64,000 nucleotides of DNA, from NCBI RefSeq assembly GCF_000725625.1, contig NZ_JOHS01000010.1, forward strand, positions 62,001 to 126,000, given 5' to 3'. Positions within the stretch are counted from its first letter, which is position 1. Each line of letters starts with the position of its first letter. The position numbers and the translations under genes were made by a program. Below the pieces are notes generated by a model, which saw only the letters and a program-made list of their open reading frames with translations, searched no databases and was not told the origin of the DNA. The DNA comes from Streptomyces sp. NRRL F-6676 (GTDB lineage Bacteria; Actinomycetota; Actinomycetes; Streptomycetales; Streptomycetaceae). Shown in pieces: positions 51,959-62,885 of the stretch.

Positions 51959-53776
51959 CTACTCCACCGTCACCGACTTCGCCAGGTTACGCGGCTTGTC
52001 GATGTCCCGGCCGAGCGCCAACGCCGTGTGGTAGGCGAGGAGTTGGAGCGGGATGCCCATGAGGATCGGGTCCAGCTCGTCCTCGTTCTTCGGGACGACG
52101 ATCGTCTGGTCGGCCTTCACCTGCTCCTGGTGCGCCACCGCCAGGATCTGCCCGCTGCGCGCCTTGATCTCCTCCAGCGCCGCCCGGTTCTTCTCCAGCA
52201 GATCGTCGTCCGGAACGATGGCGACCGTCGGCAGCGCCGGCTCGATCAGCGCCAGCGGCCCGTGCTTCAGCTCGGAGGCCGGGTACGCCTCCGCGTGGAT
52301 GTACGAGACCTCCTTCAGCTTCAACGAGGCCTCCCGGGCCACCGGGTACCCCCGCACCCGGCCGATGAAGAGCATCGAGCGGGCCTGCGCGTACTGCTCG
52401 GCCAGCCGCTTGATCTCCTCCTCCTGCTTCATCACCTCGTTGATCTGTCCCGGCAGCCGCCGCAGCCCCTCGATGATCCGCTTCCCGTCCCGCACCGACA
52501 GATCCCGCGTACGTCCCAGGTGCAGCGCGAGCAGCGCGAACGCGACGGTGGTGTTGGTGAAGCACTTGGTGGACACCACGCACACCTCGGGCCCGGCGTG
52601 CACATAGATGCCGCCGTCGGCCTCGCGCGCGATCGCCGAACCCACCACGTTGACCACGCCGAGCACCCGCGCGCCCTTGCGCTTCAACTCCTGCACGGCG
52701 GCCAGCACGTCGTAGGTCTCGCCGGACTGCGAGACGGCGACGTACAGCGTGTCCGGGTCCACGACCGCGTTGCGGTAGCGGAACTCGGAGGCCGGCTCGG
52801 CGTCGGCGGGGATGCGGGCCAGCTCCTCGATCATCTGCGCGCCGATCATGCCGGCGTGGTACGACGTGCCGCAGCCCAGGATCTTCACCCGCCGCACCGC
52901 ACGCGCCTCGCGGGCGCCGAGGTTGAGGCCGCCCAGGTGCACGGTGGAGAACCGGTCGTCGATCCGGCCGCGCAGCACGCGGTCGACGGCCTCGGCCTGC
53001 TCGTGGATCTCCTTGTGCATGTAGGTGTCGTGGCCGCCCATGTCGTACGACTCGGCCTCCCACTCCACCGTGGTGGGCTCCGCCGTGGTGCGGGTGCCCT
53101 CGGTGGTGTAGGTGCGGAAGTCGTCGGCCTTGAGGGTGGCCATCTCGCCGTCGTCCAGCGTGACTATCTGCCGGGTGTGGGTGACGAGCGCGGCCACGTC
53201 GGAGGCGACAAACATCTCCTTCTCGCCGATGCCGAGCACGACGGGGGAGCCGTTGCGGGCCACCACGATGCGGTCGGGGAAGTCGGCGTGCATGACGGCG
53301 ATGCCGTACGTGCCCTCGACGACGCGCAGCGCCTCGCGCACCTTGTCCTCGAGCTTCGTCGCCTCGGAGCGGGCGACGAGGTGGGTGAGGACCTCGGTGT
53401 CGGTCTCGGAGAGGAACTCGACGCCGTCCGCCTCCAGCTTCTTCCGCAGGTCGGCGGCGTTGTCGATGATGCCGTTGTGGACGACGGCGACCTTGCTGTC
53501 GGCCGACATGTGCGGGTGCGCGTTGGCGTCGGACGGGGCGCCGTGGGTGGCCCAGCGGGTGTGGGCGATGCCGACGGTGCCCTTGAAGCGCGCGGGGACC
53601 TTGGCCTCCAGATCGCGCACCCGGCCCTTGGCCTTGACCATCTTCAGACCGGTCGCCTTGGGGCTGGTGACGACGATGCCGGCCGAGTCGTAGCCGCGGT
53701 ACTCCAGCCGCTGAAGACCCTCAAGGAGCAGGGGCGCCACATCGCGCCTACCGATGTATCCGACGATTCCGCACAT
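51959..53776 (-). CDS. glmS: Glutamine-fructose-6-phosphate aminotransferase (isomerizing) GlmS
   Basis: 605 residues. Makes glucosamine-6-phosphate for cell wall and amino sugars. N-terminal glutamine amidotransferase with Cys2 nucleophile (MCGIVGYIGRRDVAPLLLEGLQRLEYRGYDSAG, THTRWATHG-type HTRWATHG), then two SIS sugar-isomerase domains (VKILGCGTSYHAGMIG, YVAVSQSGETYDVLAAV) and the C-terminal end KPRNLAKSVTVE. Probably the second GlmS of the genome (S. coelicolor has two). Position next to adpA is conserved. Confidence 0.96.
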   Translation of the reverse strand: MCGIVGYIGRRDVAPLLLEGLQRLEYRGYDSAGIVVTSPKATGLKMVKAKGRVRDLEAKVPARFKGTVGIAHTRWATHGAPSDANAHPHMSADSKVAVVHNGIIDNAADLRKKLEADGVEFLSETDTEVLTHLVARSEATKLEDKVREALRVVEGTYGIAVMHADFPDRIVVARNGSPVVLGIGEKEMFVASDVAALVTHTRQIVTLDDGEMATLKADDFRTYTTEGTRTTAEPTTVEWEAESYDMGGHDTYMHKEIHEQAEAVDRVLRGRIDDRFSTVHLGGLNLGAREARAVRRVKILGCGTSYHAGMIGAQMIEELARIPADAEPASEFRYRNAVVDPDTLYVAVSQSGETYDVLAAVQELKRKGARVLGVVNVVGSAIAREADGGIYVHAGPEVCVVSTKCFTNTTVAFALLALHLGRTRDLSVRDGKRIIEGLRRLPGQINEVMKQEEEIKRLAEQYAQARSMLFIGRVRGYPVAREASLKLKEVSYIHAEAYPASELKHGPLALIEPALPTVAIVPDDDLLEKNRAALEEIKARSGQILAVAHQEQVKADQTIVVPKNEDELDPILMGIPLQLLAYHTALALGRDIDKPRNLAKSVTVE

Positions 53777-53807
53777 ATGTAACCTTTTGTCCCTTGGTTT
53801 TCGGTGC

Positions 53808-54065
53808 TCAGCCGTAGACGATGCGGCGCAGCTGGCGGAGCGTGAGATCCGGCGGCGAGACCGCGCGGTACTTCAGGTCCGCCTCTATCCGTTCGAAGAT
53901 GGACGCGTTCACCAGGCCCTGGGCCTGGAGTTCGCGGTGCCGGCGGCGGACGTACGCCTCGGTGCTCTCGTCGAAGTAGGCGAGCACGTCCTGGACCACG
54001 CGCAGCGCCTCGCCCCGGCTGAGGGGCGTGGAGCGCGTCAGATGGTCAACAAGTTCGTCGTGCAC
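53808..54065 (-). CDS. Small conserved hypothetical protein
   Basis: 85 residues from a GTG start. Two-helix, charged: VHDELVDHLTRSTPLSRGEALRVVQDVLAYFDESTEAYVRRRHRELQAQGLVNASIFERIEADLKYRAVSPPDLTLRQLRRIVYG. The composition and spacing fit a small soluble actinobacterial family seen near glmS. No known motif. It precedes glmS on the same strand by 31 bp, so co-transcription is likely. Confidence 0.85.
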   Translation of the reverse strand: MHDELVDHLTRSTPLSRGEALRVVQDVLAYFDESTEAYVRRRHRELQAQGLVNASIFERIEADLKYRAVSPPDLTLRQLRRIVYG

Positions 54066-54137
54066 CCGCTAGATCCTGGAGTAAGCCCAACGGATTCGCA
54101 AGATTCCTGCCCGATTTCGGGCAAGGTGCTATGGGTC

Positions 54138-54162
54138 GGCCCGGGGCATCCCGCCCCGGGCC
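54138..54162 (-). terminator. Terminator of the desE-like gene
   Basis: GGCCCGGGGC-ATCCC-GCCCCGGGCC, perfect 10-bp arms, 36 bp beyond the stop codon of the leftward desE-like gene. Confidence 0.88.
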
Positions 54163-54198
54163 GGTCAACGTGCGCGGTCGCTCGTACCGTTGGCGCGC

Positions 54199-55248
54199 TC
54201 AGCTCACCTTCTTGGCGCTCTCGATCGCCTTGGCGAGGTCCTCGAGGAGCGGTGCGCACTTGTCGTACGACAGGATCGGCTCGGGGTTGCGCGGGATGAC
54301 CTGGCCCGCCTTGACCGCGGGCAGCTTCTTCCACGTGGCCTCGGTGATGTCGGCCGGCTGGATGGCGGAGGTGCGGTTGTCCATCATGATGATGTCGGCC
54401 GGGTGCTTGTCGACGTTCTCCCAGCTGAGGTTCTCGAACCAGCCGCCGCTCTCCTTCTTGGCGGCCTCGGACGGCTCGACGAAGCGGACGCCGAGGGCCT
54501 TGAAGTACTCCAGGTCGATGGAGAGGTCGGTGCCGGAGACGTAGAAGATGTCCTGGCTCGCGGAACCCACCAGGACCTTGATGTCGGGGTGGGCCTTGGC
54601 TGCGGCGCGCAGCCGGGTGGCGGCGTCCTCGAACCGCTTCTTGGCGGCGGCGATCTCCTTCGAGGAGGTGTCCGCGCCGAGCGTCTTGGCGAGCGCCAGC
54701 ATCCGCTGGAGCGGCTCGGGCAGCTGGCGGTCGTAGACGGAGATGCCGACGCTCGGCGCGCCGACGGCCTCGATCTTCTTCTTGGACTCCTCGGGGACGT
54801 ACCAGAGCGTGCCGGCGTCGTCGAACATCGTGGAGACGAGGAGGTCCGGGGCGAGGGCCGCGTACTTCTCGATGTTGAACTGACCCCACTCGTTGCCCAG
54901 GATCGTCACCTTGCTGACGTCCATGTCACCGGCCTGGACGTCCGCCTTGCCGTCCTTGGTCTTCGTGGGGCCGAAGACGCCCTTCACGCTCACGCCGTAG
55001 TCGTGCAGCGCGGCGGCCACGCCGACGAACGCGACGATGTTCGACGGGACCTTGCCGGCCTTCGCGGCCTGGCCGCGGTCGTCCTTGAAGGTCCAGGAAC
55101 CCGACGTGCCCGCCCCGGACCCGTCGCCCGAGCCGCCGCCTTTCGCGTCCTCGTCGCCGCAGGCCGCGAGCACGGCACCGAGGCCGAGGGCGCCGCCGGC
55201 GGCGAGGACGCCGCGGCGGGTGGGACGGGAGACACGGGCGTTGAACAT
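54199..55248 (-). CDS. desE: Iron-siderophore-binding lipoprotein, DesE-like
   Basis: 349 residues. Twin-arginine-like start (RPTRRGVLAAGG) and lipobox AVLAAC with Cys ~30; a Gly/Ser spacer follows. FecCD-type binding-protein fold: SNIVAFVGVAAALHDYGV, NIEKYAALAPDLLVSTMFDD, DIIMMDNRTSAI. Desferrioxamine-type ferric siderophores are the likely ligands, by position beside the acyl-CoA dehydrogenase/HMG-CoA lyase block as in S. coelicolor SCO2780 (from memory). A perfect iron box lies 55 bp upstream. No permease or ATPase gene is adjacent, and no desABCD genes are found nearby. Confidence 0.85.
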   Translation of the reverse strand: MFNARVSRPTRRGVLAAGGALGLGAVLAACGDEDAKGGGSGDGSGAGTSGSWTFKDDRGQAAKAGKVPSNIVAFVGVAAALHDYGVSVKGVFGPTKTKDGKADVQAGDMDVSKVTILGNEWGQFNIEKYAALAPDLLVSTMFDDAGTLWYVPEESKKKIEAVGAPSVGISVYDRQLPEPLQRMLALAKTLGADTSSKEIAAAKKRFEDAATRLRAAAKAHPDIKVLVGSASQDIFYVSGTDLSIDLEYFKALGVRFVEPSEAAKKESGGWFENLSWENVDKHPADIIMMDNRTSAIQPADITEATWKKLPAVKAGQVIPRNPEPILSYDKCAPLLEDLAKAIESAKKVS

Positions 55249-55302
55249 GCGGTGGCTGCCTTCGAACGGGGCGGGGGTGGCCCGCCGGACGAGTTCGAAA
55301 GT

Positions 55303-55317
55303 AGGTTAGCCTAACCT
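55303..55317 (-). promoter_or_regulatory. Iron box (DmdR/IdeR operator)
   Basis: AGGTTAG-C-CTAACCT, a perfect 7-bp inverted repeat matching the actinobacterial iron box core. It lies 55 bp before the desE start, so ferrous iron with the DmdR/IdeR repressor should switch the gene off. Confidence 0.93.
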
Positions 55318-55362
55318 CACACTGCGTCCGGGGGTGGGGTCCTCCTCACCTGTGCGTCGGCG

Positions 55363-56523
55363 TCAGCTCGTCAGGCCCAGCTCCCTCGCGATCAGCATGC
55401 GCTGTACCTCGCTCGTGCCCTCGCCGATCTCCAGGATCTTGGCGTCCCGCCACATCCGCGCCACCGGGTACTCGTTCATGAAGCCGTAGCCGCCGTGGAT
55501 CTGCGTGGCCTCGCGGGCGTTGTCGACCGCGATCGTGGACGAGTACAGCTTCGCCAGGGCCGCCTCCTTCTTGAAGGGGTCGCCGGAGACCAGGCGGGAG
55601 GCCGCGTCGCGCCAGGCGAGGCGGGAGGTGTGGGCCTTGGTCTCCATGTCGGCGATCTTGAACTGGATGGCCTGGTACGCGCCGATGTGCCGGCCGAACG
55701 CCTTGCGCTCCTTCGCGTACTTCACCGACTCGTCCACACAGCCCTGCGCGAGACCGGTGGCCAGCGCGGCGATCGCGATGCGGCCCTCGTCCAGGATGCG
55801 CAGGAACTGTGCGTAGCCCCGGCCCACCTCCCCCAGCAGATTGGCCGCCGGGACCCGGACGTCGGCGAAGGACAGCTCCCGGGTGTCCGACGCGTTCCAG
55901 CCGACCTTCGAGTACGGGGCCGCGACCGTGAAGCCCGGGGTGCCGGACGGGACGATGATCGAGGAGATGACCGGCCGGCCGTCCGGCTTGCGGTCCGTCA
56001 CCGCCGTCACCGTGACCAGGCCCGTGATGTCCGTGCCGGAGTTGGTGATGAAGCACTTGGTGCCGTTGATCACCCACTCGTCCGTCTTCTCGTCCAGACG
56101 GGCCGTGGTGCGCGTCGCGCCCGCGTCGGAGCCGCCCTCGGGCTCGGTGAGGCCGAAGGCGCCCAGGATCTCGCCCGCGCAGAGCCGGGGGAGCCACTCG
56201 CGCTTCTGCTCCTCCGTACCGAACAGATGCAGGGGCATGGCGCCGAGCGAGACCCCGGCCTCCAGGGTGATGGCGACGGAGGAGTCGACCCGGGCCAGCT
56301 CCTCCAGGGCGATGCCGAGCGCGAAGTAGTCGCCGCCCATGCCGCCGTACTCCTCCGGGAACGGCAGCCCGAACAGGCCCATCCGGCCCATCTCGCGGAC
56401 GATCTCGTACGGGAACTCGTGCCGCTCGTAGAAGTCGCCGATCTTGGGGGCGACGACGTCGTGGGCGAACTCCTCGACCGTGCGGCGGAGTTCCTCCAGC
56501 TCGGGGGAGAGCTTGTGGTCCAT
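55363..56523 (-). CDS. liuA: Acyl-CoA (probably isovaleryl-CoA) dehydrogenase
   Basis: 386 residues. Acyl-CoA dehydrogenase signatures: GAFGLTEPEGGSDAGATRTTA, NGTKCFITNSG, RVPAANLLGEVGRGYAQFLRILDEGRIAIAA and the C-terminal IHGGYGFMNEYPVARMWRDAKILEIGEGTSEVQRMLIARELGL. FAD enzyme of leucine breakdown (isovaleryl-CoA to 3-methylcrotonyl-CoA), judged from the carboxylase and HMG-CoA lyase in the same operon. Starts 4 bp after the HMG-CoA lyase stop. Last gene of the block. Confidence 0.9.
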   Translation of the reverse strand: MDHKLSPELEELRRTVEEFAHDVVAPKIGDFYERHEFPYEIVREMGRMGLFGLPFPEEYGGMGGDYFALGIALEELARVDSSVAITLEAGVSLGAMPLHLFGTEEQKREWLPRLCAGEILGAFGLTEPEGGSDAGATRTTARLDEKTDEWVINGTKCFITNSGTDITGLVTVTAVTDRKPDGRPVISSIIVPSGTPGFTVAAPYSKVGWNASDTRELSFADVRVPAANLLGEVGRGYAQFLRILDEGRIAIAALATGLAQGCVDESVKYAKERKAFGRHIGAYQAIQFKIADMETKAHTSRLAWRDAASRLVSGDPFKKEAALAKLYSSTIAVDNAREATQIHGGYGFMNEYPVARMWRDAKILEIGEGTSEVQRMLIARELGLTS

Positions 56524-56526
56524 GGG

Positions 56527-57492
56527 TCACTGCTCCTTGTGGGAGGCGGCCTGAGAGGCCCGGGGGGACAGGGCGCGGACGGTGCGGGACGGGCTGGGGC
56601 GGCCCAGGTGCCCGGCCATCCACTCGCTCGTGGCGACAAGACGGTCCAGGTCGACTCCGGTCTCGATGCCGAGGCCCCGGAGCATCCACACCAGGTCCTC
56701 GGTGGCGAGGTTGCCGGTGGCGGACTTGGCGAACGGGCAGCCGCCGAGGCCGCCCGCGGAGGCGTCCACGGTGGTGACGCCGTGCTGGAGGGCGGCCAGG
56801 GTGTTGGCGAGGGCCTGGCCGTAGGTGTCGTGGAAGTGGACGCCGAGGGCGCCGGTGGGCACCCCGGCCTCGTTCAGCGCGGACAGCAGTGCCGTGACAT
56901 GGCCGGGGGTGGCCACGCCGATCGTGTCGCCCAGGCTCAGTTCGTCGCACCCCAGGTCCATGAGGGCCCGGCAGACCCGGACCACCTGCGCCACCGGGAC
57001 CGGGCCCTCCCAGGGGTCGCCGAAGCACATGGAGAGATAGCCCCGGACATGCCCGCCCTCCGTCTTCGCCCGGGACACCACCGGGGCGAACATCGCCAGC
57101 GCCTCGTCCACCGTGCGGTTGAGGTTGGCCCTGGCGAAGGACTCCGTGGCGCTGGCGAAGACGGCGACCCGGCGGGCGCCCAGCGCGAGCGCCCGCTCCA
57201 GGCCCCGTTCGTTCGGCACGAGGACCGGCAGCGCCACCGGCAACTCGCTCACCAGAGGGAACAACTGCTCCGCGTCGGCCAGTTGGGGCACCCACTTGGG
57301 GTGCACGAAGCTCGTCGCCTCGATCGTCGTCAGGCCCGCCTCGGCCAGCCGGTGGACGAACTCGGCCTTCACCGCCGTCGGCACCGTCGCCGACTCGTTC
57401 TGCAAGCCGTCGCGTGCGCCGACCTCGTGGATGCGGACCCTGGCCGGCAGCCCCGGCGCGGGTACGGCCATGGGGAGTTCCTGAGCCGTCAT
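56527..57492 (-). CDS. liuE: Hydroxymethylglutaryl-CoA lyase
   Basis: 321 residues. [31 protein letters not shown] is the HMG-CoA lyase opening; metal/active-site loops [24 protein letters not shown] and the signature [20 protein letters not shown] are present, including the catalytic Cys. Splits HMG-CoA to acetoacetate and acetyl-CoA, the final leucine step. Start overlaps the stop of the biotin-carboxylase gene (ATGA). Confidence 0.95.
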   Translation of the reverse strand: MTAQELPMAVPAPGLPARVRIHEVGARDGLQNESATVPTAVKAEFVHRLAEAGLTTIEATSFVHPKWVPQLADAEQLFPLVSELPVALPVLVPNERGLERALALGARRVAVFASATESFARANLNRTVDEALAMFAPVVSRAKTEGGHVRGYLSMCFGDPWEGPVPVAQVVRVCRALMDLGCDELSLGDTIGVATPGHVTALLSALNEAGVPTGALGVHFHDTYGQALANTLAALQHGVTTVDASAGGLGGCPFAKSATGNLATEDLVWMLRGLGIETGVDLDRLVATSEWMAGHLGRPSPSRTVRALSPRASQAASHKEQ

Positions 57493-59456
57493 TCCTCGCC
57501 CTCCTCGAGCGGTGCCAGTACGGCGAGCACCTGGTCCATGGCGACCGCCGTGCCCGGGGTGACGTCCAGCTCGGCGACCGTGCCGGCGTGCGGGGCGGAG
57601 ATGACGTGCTCCATCTTCATCGCCTCCACCACCAGCAGGCTCTGCCCGGCCGCCACCTCGTCGCCGACGGCCACCTTCACCACCGTCACCGTGCCGGGCA
57701 TGGGCGCGGTCAGGGCGTCCGCCCCGGCGTGCGCGGCGCGGGTGAGGGAGGCGGCGACCGGGTCGTGGTCCCGCACCTGCCAGGCGTCGCCGTCCCGGCC
57801 GAGCCAGTCGCCGGAGTGGTGGAAGGTGTGCGTGACGCCGTCCAGCGTCACGGTGACGCGGTCGGCCGTGACGTGGTGCGTGCCGCGCGGGGTGTGCGTC
57901 ACGGGTTCGAGTCCCGTGACGCGCAGGTCGAAGGAGACGGGCGCCGGCTGCCCGCCCATGCGCCAGCCGCTGGGCACCGAGAACGGGTCGGTCCAGCCCT
58001 CCGTGCGGGGCGCGAGCGCGTCCAGGCGTACGGCGGCGGCGGCCTCGTACACCTCCTCGGGCACCTCGGTCGGCACGAGGCCGTCGGCCTCCCGTTCCAC
58101 CAGGCCCGTGTCCAGCTCGCCCGCCACCACCGCCGGGTGGGCCAGCAGCCGGCGCAGGAACCCCGCGTTGGTCGGCACGCCCAGCGTCACCGTGTCCGCC
58201 AGGGCCGCCCGCAGCCTGCGCAGCGCCGTCGCGCGGTCGGGGCCGTAGGCGATCACCTTGGACAGCATCGGGTCGTAGAGGCTGCCGACCTCCGTGCCCT
58301 CGCTGAGCCCGGAGTCGCTGCGCACCCCGTCGCCCTGCGGCTCGCGCAGCGCCAGCACCCGGCCGCCGGAGGGGAGGAATCCGCGGGAAGGGTCCTCCGC
58401 GCACAGCCGGGCCTCCACCGCGTGGCCGGTGAGGCGGATGTCCTCCTGGCGGTACCCCAGCGGCTCCCCGGCCGCCACCCGCAGCTGCCACTCGACCAGG
58501 TCGAGACCCGTGACGAACTCCGTCACCGGATGCTCCACCTGGAGGCGGGTGTTCATCTCCATGAAGTAGTACGACGACGGGTCGCCGCCGGGGACGATGA
58601 ACTCCACCGTGCCCGCGCCCCGGTAGCCGCAGGAGCGGGCGGCCTGGACCGCGGCCTCGCCCATCGCCGCGCGTGTGGCCTCGTCGAGCAGGACGCTGGG
58701 CGCCTCCTCGACGATCTTCTGGTGGCGGCGCTGGAGGGAGCACTCGCGCTCGCCCAGGTGCACCACGTTCCCGTGCGCGTCGGCCATCACCTGGATCTCG
58801 ATGTGTCGGGGGCGGTCGATCCAGCGTTCGACCAGGAGGGTGTCGTCGCCGAAGGAGGCGCGGGCCTCGCGGCGGGCGGCGGCGATCTCCTCCGCCAGCG
58901 CCCCGGTGTCCCGCACCAGCCGCATGCCCTTGCCGCCGCCGCCCGCGCTGGGCTTGAGCAGCACGGGAGCGCCGATCTCCCGGGCGGCGGCCGCCAGCTC
59001 CTCGTCGGTGAGCCCGGAGCCGCTGGAGCCGGGCACCACCGGGACCCCGGCCGCCCGCACCGTCTCCTTGGCGCGGATCTTGTCGCCCATCAGGGCGATC
59101 GCGTCGGCGGGCGGGCCGATGAAGACCAGCCCCGCCTCGGCGCAGGCGCGCGCGAAGCCGGCGTTCTCCGCGAGGAAGCCGTACCCCGGGTGCACCGCCC
59201 GGGCGCCGCTGCGGGCGGCGGCCTCCAGCAGCCGCTCCACCGACAGATAGCTCTCGGCTGCCGGGGCCGGGCCCAGCCGTACCGCCGTGTCGGCCTCGCG
59301 GACGTGCCGGGCGTCCGCGTCCGCGTCGGAGAAGACGGCCACCGAGCGCACGCCCAGCGCCCGCAGGGTGCGGATCACGCGGACGGCGATCTCGCCCCGG
59401 TTGGCCACCAGCACCGTGTCGAACATCGTCATGGGCGTGGTTTCGGTCGTGGTCAT
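57489..59456 (-). CDS. liuD: Biotin carboxylase/BCCP subunit of acyl-CoA (3-methylcrotonyl-CoA) carboxylase
   Basis: 655 residues from the ATG at 59456 after GAGGGGG; in-frame ATGs 8 and 10 codons later are possible. ATP-grasp biotin carboxylase ~12-460: [79 protein letters not shown]-terminal biotin carrier domain with biotinyl-Lys in VVEAMKMEH near residue ~617. Carboxylates biotin for the partner at 59465. Leucine pathway by context; propionyl/acetyl-CoA use cannot be excluded. Confidence 0.92.
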   Translation of the reverse strand: MTTTETTPMTMFDTVLVANRGEIAVRVIRTLRALGVRSVAVFSDADADARHVREADTAVRLGPAPAAESYLSVERLLEAAARSGARAVHPGYGFLAENAGFARACAEAGLVFIGPPADAIALMGDKIRAKETVRAAGVPVVPGSSGSGLTDEELAAAAREIGAPVLLKPSAGGGGKGMRLVRDTGALAEEIAAARREARASFGDDTLLVERWIDRPRHIEIQVMADAHGNVVHLGERECSLQRRHQKIVEEAPSVLLDEATRAAMGEAAVQAARSCGYRGAGTVEFIVPGGDPSSYYFMEMNTRLQVEHPVTEFVTGLDLVEWQLRVAAGEPLGYRQEDIRLTGHAVEARLCAEDPSRGFLPSGGRVLALREPQGDGVRSDSGLSEGTEVGSLYDPMLSKVIAYGPDRATALRRLRAALADTVTLGVPTNAGFLRRLLAHPAVVAGELDTGLVEREADGLVPTEVPEEVYEAAAAVRLDALAPRTEGWTDPFSVPSGWRMGGQPAPVSFDLRVTGLEPVTHTPRGTHHVTADRVTVTLDGVTHTFHHSGDWLGRDGDAWQVRDHDPVAASLTRAAHAGADALTAPMPGTVTVVKVAVGDEVAAGQSLLVVEAMKMEHVISAPHAGTVAELDVTPGTAVAMDQVLAVLAPLEEGEE

Positions 59457-59464
59457 GGTCCCCC

Positions 59465-61087
<1,623 letters not shown>

Positions 61088-61105
61088 CCTGCGGTCCCCT
61101 CACGT

Positions 61106-61165
61106 GTTAATGAGCGTTAACGCACTCCGTCCAGGTTAACGACCGCTAACGTGGATGTCTAGAAT
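61106..61165. promoter_or_regulatory. Double operator and promoter in the liu/tetR divergent region
   Basis: GTTAATGAGCGTTAAC (61106-61121) and GTTAACGACCGCTAAC (61135-61150) share GTTAA-N6-YTAAC, centres 29 bp apart. TAGAAT (61160-61165) is a good rightward -10 with TTAACG at 61136-61141 as -35, so the second operator covers the -35. The first lies 19 bp before the liuB start. Fits dual repression by the TetR product. Confidence 0.85.
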
Positions 61166-61172
61166 TGTTTTC

Positions 61173-61763
61173 ATGGCCACGAGAACCGACGCCCCGACCC
61201 GCCGCGAGCAGATCCTCAAGGAGGCCGCGCGCCTCTTCGCCGAACGCGGGTTCCACGGCGTGGGCGTCGACGAGATAGGTGCGGCGGTCGGCATCAGCGG
61301 ACCCGGGCTCTACCGGCACTTCGCGGGCAAGGACGCGATGCTGGCGGAGCTGCTGGTCGGGATCAGCGGACAGCTGCTGACCGGCGGCCGGCGGCGGGCG
61401 GCCGAGGCGGCCGGCGATCCCGGGGCGGTGCTGGACTCGCTCATCGAGGGCCACATCGACTTCGCGCTCGACGACCGTCCGCTCATCACTCTGCACGACC
61501 GCGAGCTGGACCGCTTGCGCGACAGTGACCGCAAGCTGGTGCGGCAGCTTCAGCGGCAGTACGTGGAGCTGTGGGTGGAGGTGCTGCGGGAGGTGTACCC
61601 CGGGCTCCTGGAGCCGGTCGCGCGGGCGGCGGTCCACGCGGTGTTCGGCCTGCTGAACAGCACGCCGCATCTGGGTCGTCGTGGCGCCCTGCCGGGGCGC
61701 GCCGCGACGGCGTCGCTGCTGCGGGACATGGCCCGCGGCGCGTTCGCCTCGGCGGCGGGCTGA
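61173..61763 (+). CDS. TetR-family regulator of the liu block
   Basis: 196 residues. HTH ~10-55 (RREQILKEAARLFAERGFHGVGVDEIGAAVGISGPGLYRHFAGKDAMLAELL) and a TetR C-terminal ligand domain. ATG only 7 nt after the TAGAAT -10 and without a Shine-Dalgarno sequence, so the message is probably leaderless. Divergent from liuB with operators between them. Expected effector is a leucine-pathway acyl-CoA; inference. Confidence 0.92.
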   Translation: MATRTDAPTRREQILKEAARLFAERGFHGVGVDEIGAAVGISGPGLYRHFAGKDAMLAELLVGISGQLLTGGRRRAAEAAGDPGAVLDSLIEGHIDFALDDRPLITLHDRELDRLRDSDRKLVRQLQRQYVELWVEVLREVYPGLLEPVARAAVHAVFGLLNSTPHLGRRGALPGRAATASLLRDMARGAFASAAG

Positions 61764-61825
61764 GCGGGGGGGCGCCTTATAGCTCGGGGGCTTCTGCGGT
61801 TCGGCGGGTGCGGGTGCGTCGTGGT

Positions 61826-62044
61826 TGATCGCGCCCACGCGGCGGAGCCGCACATTGACACAGCCCCGCGCCCCTTAAAAGCAGGGGGCGCCCCCTGGCT
61901 TTGAGGGGCGCGGGGAACTGCGCGAGAAGCCCCACCGGCCCGCGGCCGACGACGTACCCGGGGGTGCAGGGGGCGGAGCCCCCGCTGGGGTCGAAGGGGC
62001 GGAGCCCCTGGGGATGGGAAGGGTAAGGGCGGCGGGGGCGAGGC
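61826..62044. repeat. Dispersed GC-rich element, copy 6, with second module
   Basis: 61826-61935: GCGCCCACGCGGCGGAGCCGC, then CAGCCCCGCGCCCCTTAAAAGC, ending in GGGGCGCGGGGAACTGCGCG. 61960-62044: GGGCGGAGCCCC twice, then GGGATGGGAAGGGTAAGGGC and GGCGGGGGCGA, the inverse of 35401-35458. No gene is seen in 61764-62062. Confidence 0.7.
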
Positions 62045-62062
62045 ACCGTACACAATGGGGGC

Positions 62063-62857
62063 ATGCCGATACCCGGGACGCCCCCCAGCCGCGCCGACCT
62101 CGTCGATCACCTCGTCCGCACCCGCATCGCGGGCGACGTCGCCACCCCCCGCGAGAACAACCTCTCCCACTACCGCAAGCTGGCCAACGGCGACCGCAAC
62201 TTCTGGCTCGGCCTGGAGCTCGGCGACCGCTGGACCGACGAGCAGGACGTCCTCGCGGTCATGGCGGAACGCGTCGGCGTCAACGACGACCCCGAGTACC
62301 GCTACGGCCAGGACACCATCGACCCCGACCTCACCGTCGACGCCCTCGACCGCATGGCCGCCCGCCTCCGCAAGGCCGCCGACGGCCGTCAGCGCGTCCT
62401 GTTCGCCACCGGCCACCCCGGCGGCCTCCTGGACGTCCACCGCGCCACCGCCGCCGCCCTGCGCGCCGCCGGCTGCGACATCGTCGTGATCCCGGAGGGC
62501 CTCCAGACCGACGAGGGCTACGTCTGGCAGCTCGCCGACGTCGCCGTCCTGGAACACGGCGCCAGCCTCTGGCACACCCACTCGGGTGAACCCATGCGGG
62601 CGATCCTCCAGGGCCTGGAGCGCGACGGCGACCCGGCACCCGACCTCGTCGTCGCCGACCACGGCTGGGCCGGCCGCGCCGCCCAGGACGGCGTCGACGC
62701 GATCGGCTACGCCGACTGCAACGACCCCGCCCTCTTCCTCGCCGAGTCCGAGGGCACGCTCCAGGTGGCCGTCCCCCTCGACGACCACGTCACGAGCCCC
62801 CGCCACTACGACCCGATGACGGCCTACCTCCTGGACCAGGCGGGACTGCTCGGCTGA
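62063..62857 (+). CDS. Phosphatase-like conserved protein
   Basis: 264 residues. Actinobacterial family usually labelled phosphatase: RTRIAGDVATPRENNLSHYRKLANGDRNFWLGLELGDRWT, VLFATGHPGGLLDVHRATAAALRAAGCDIVVIPEGLQTDEGYVWQLADVAVLEHGASLWHTHS, PDLVVADHGWAGRAAQDGVDAIGYADCNDPALFLAESEGTLQVAVPLDDHV. Rich in conserved Asp/His (GHPGG, HTHS, ADHGW, YADCND), consistent with metal-dependent hydrolysis, but no classical phosphatase motif is recognised. Soluble. Monocistronic. Confidence 0.8.
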   Translation: MPIPGTPPSRADLVDHLVRTRIAGDVATPRENNLSHYRKLANGDRNFWLGLELGDRWTDEQDVLAVMAERVGVNDDPEYRYGQDTIDPDLTVDALDRMAARLRKAADGRQRVLFATGHPGGLLDVHRATAAALRAAGCDIVVIPEGLQTDEGYVWQLADVAVLEHGASLWHTHSGEPMRAILQGLERDGDPAPDLVVADHGWAGRAAQDGVDAIGYADCNDPALFLAESEGTLQVAVPLDDHVTSPRHYDPMTAYLLDQAGLLG

Positions 62858-62885
62858 CGGTGGCGGGAGGGGCTGAACCCCGTCC

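Noticed and set aside
51959..53776. glmS-type ribozyme or riboswitch upstream of glmS
   Set aside because: The short upstream region (53777-53807) is too small and shows no conserved core; such ribozymes are typical of Firmicutes.
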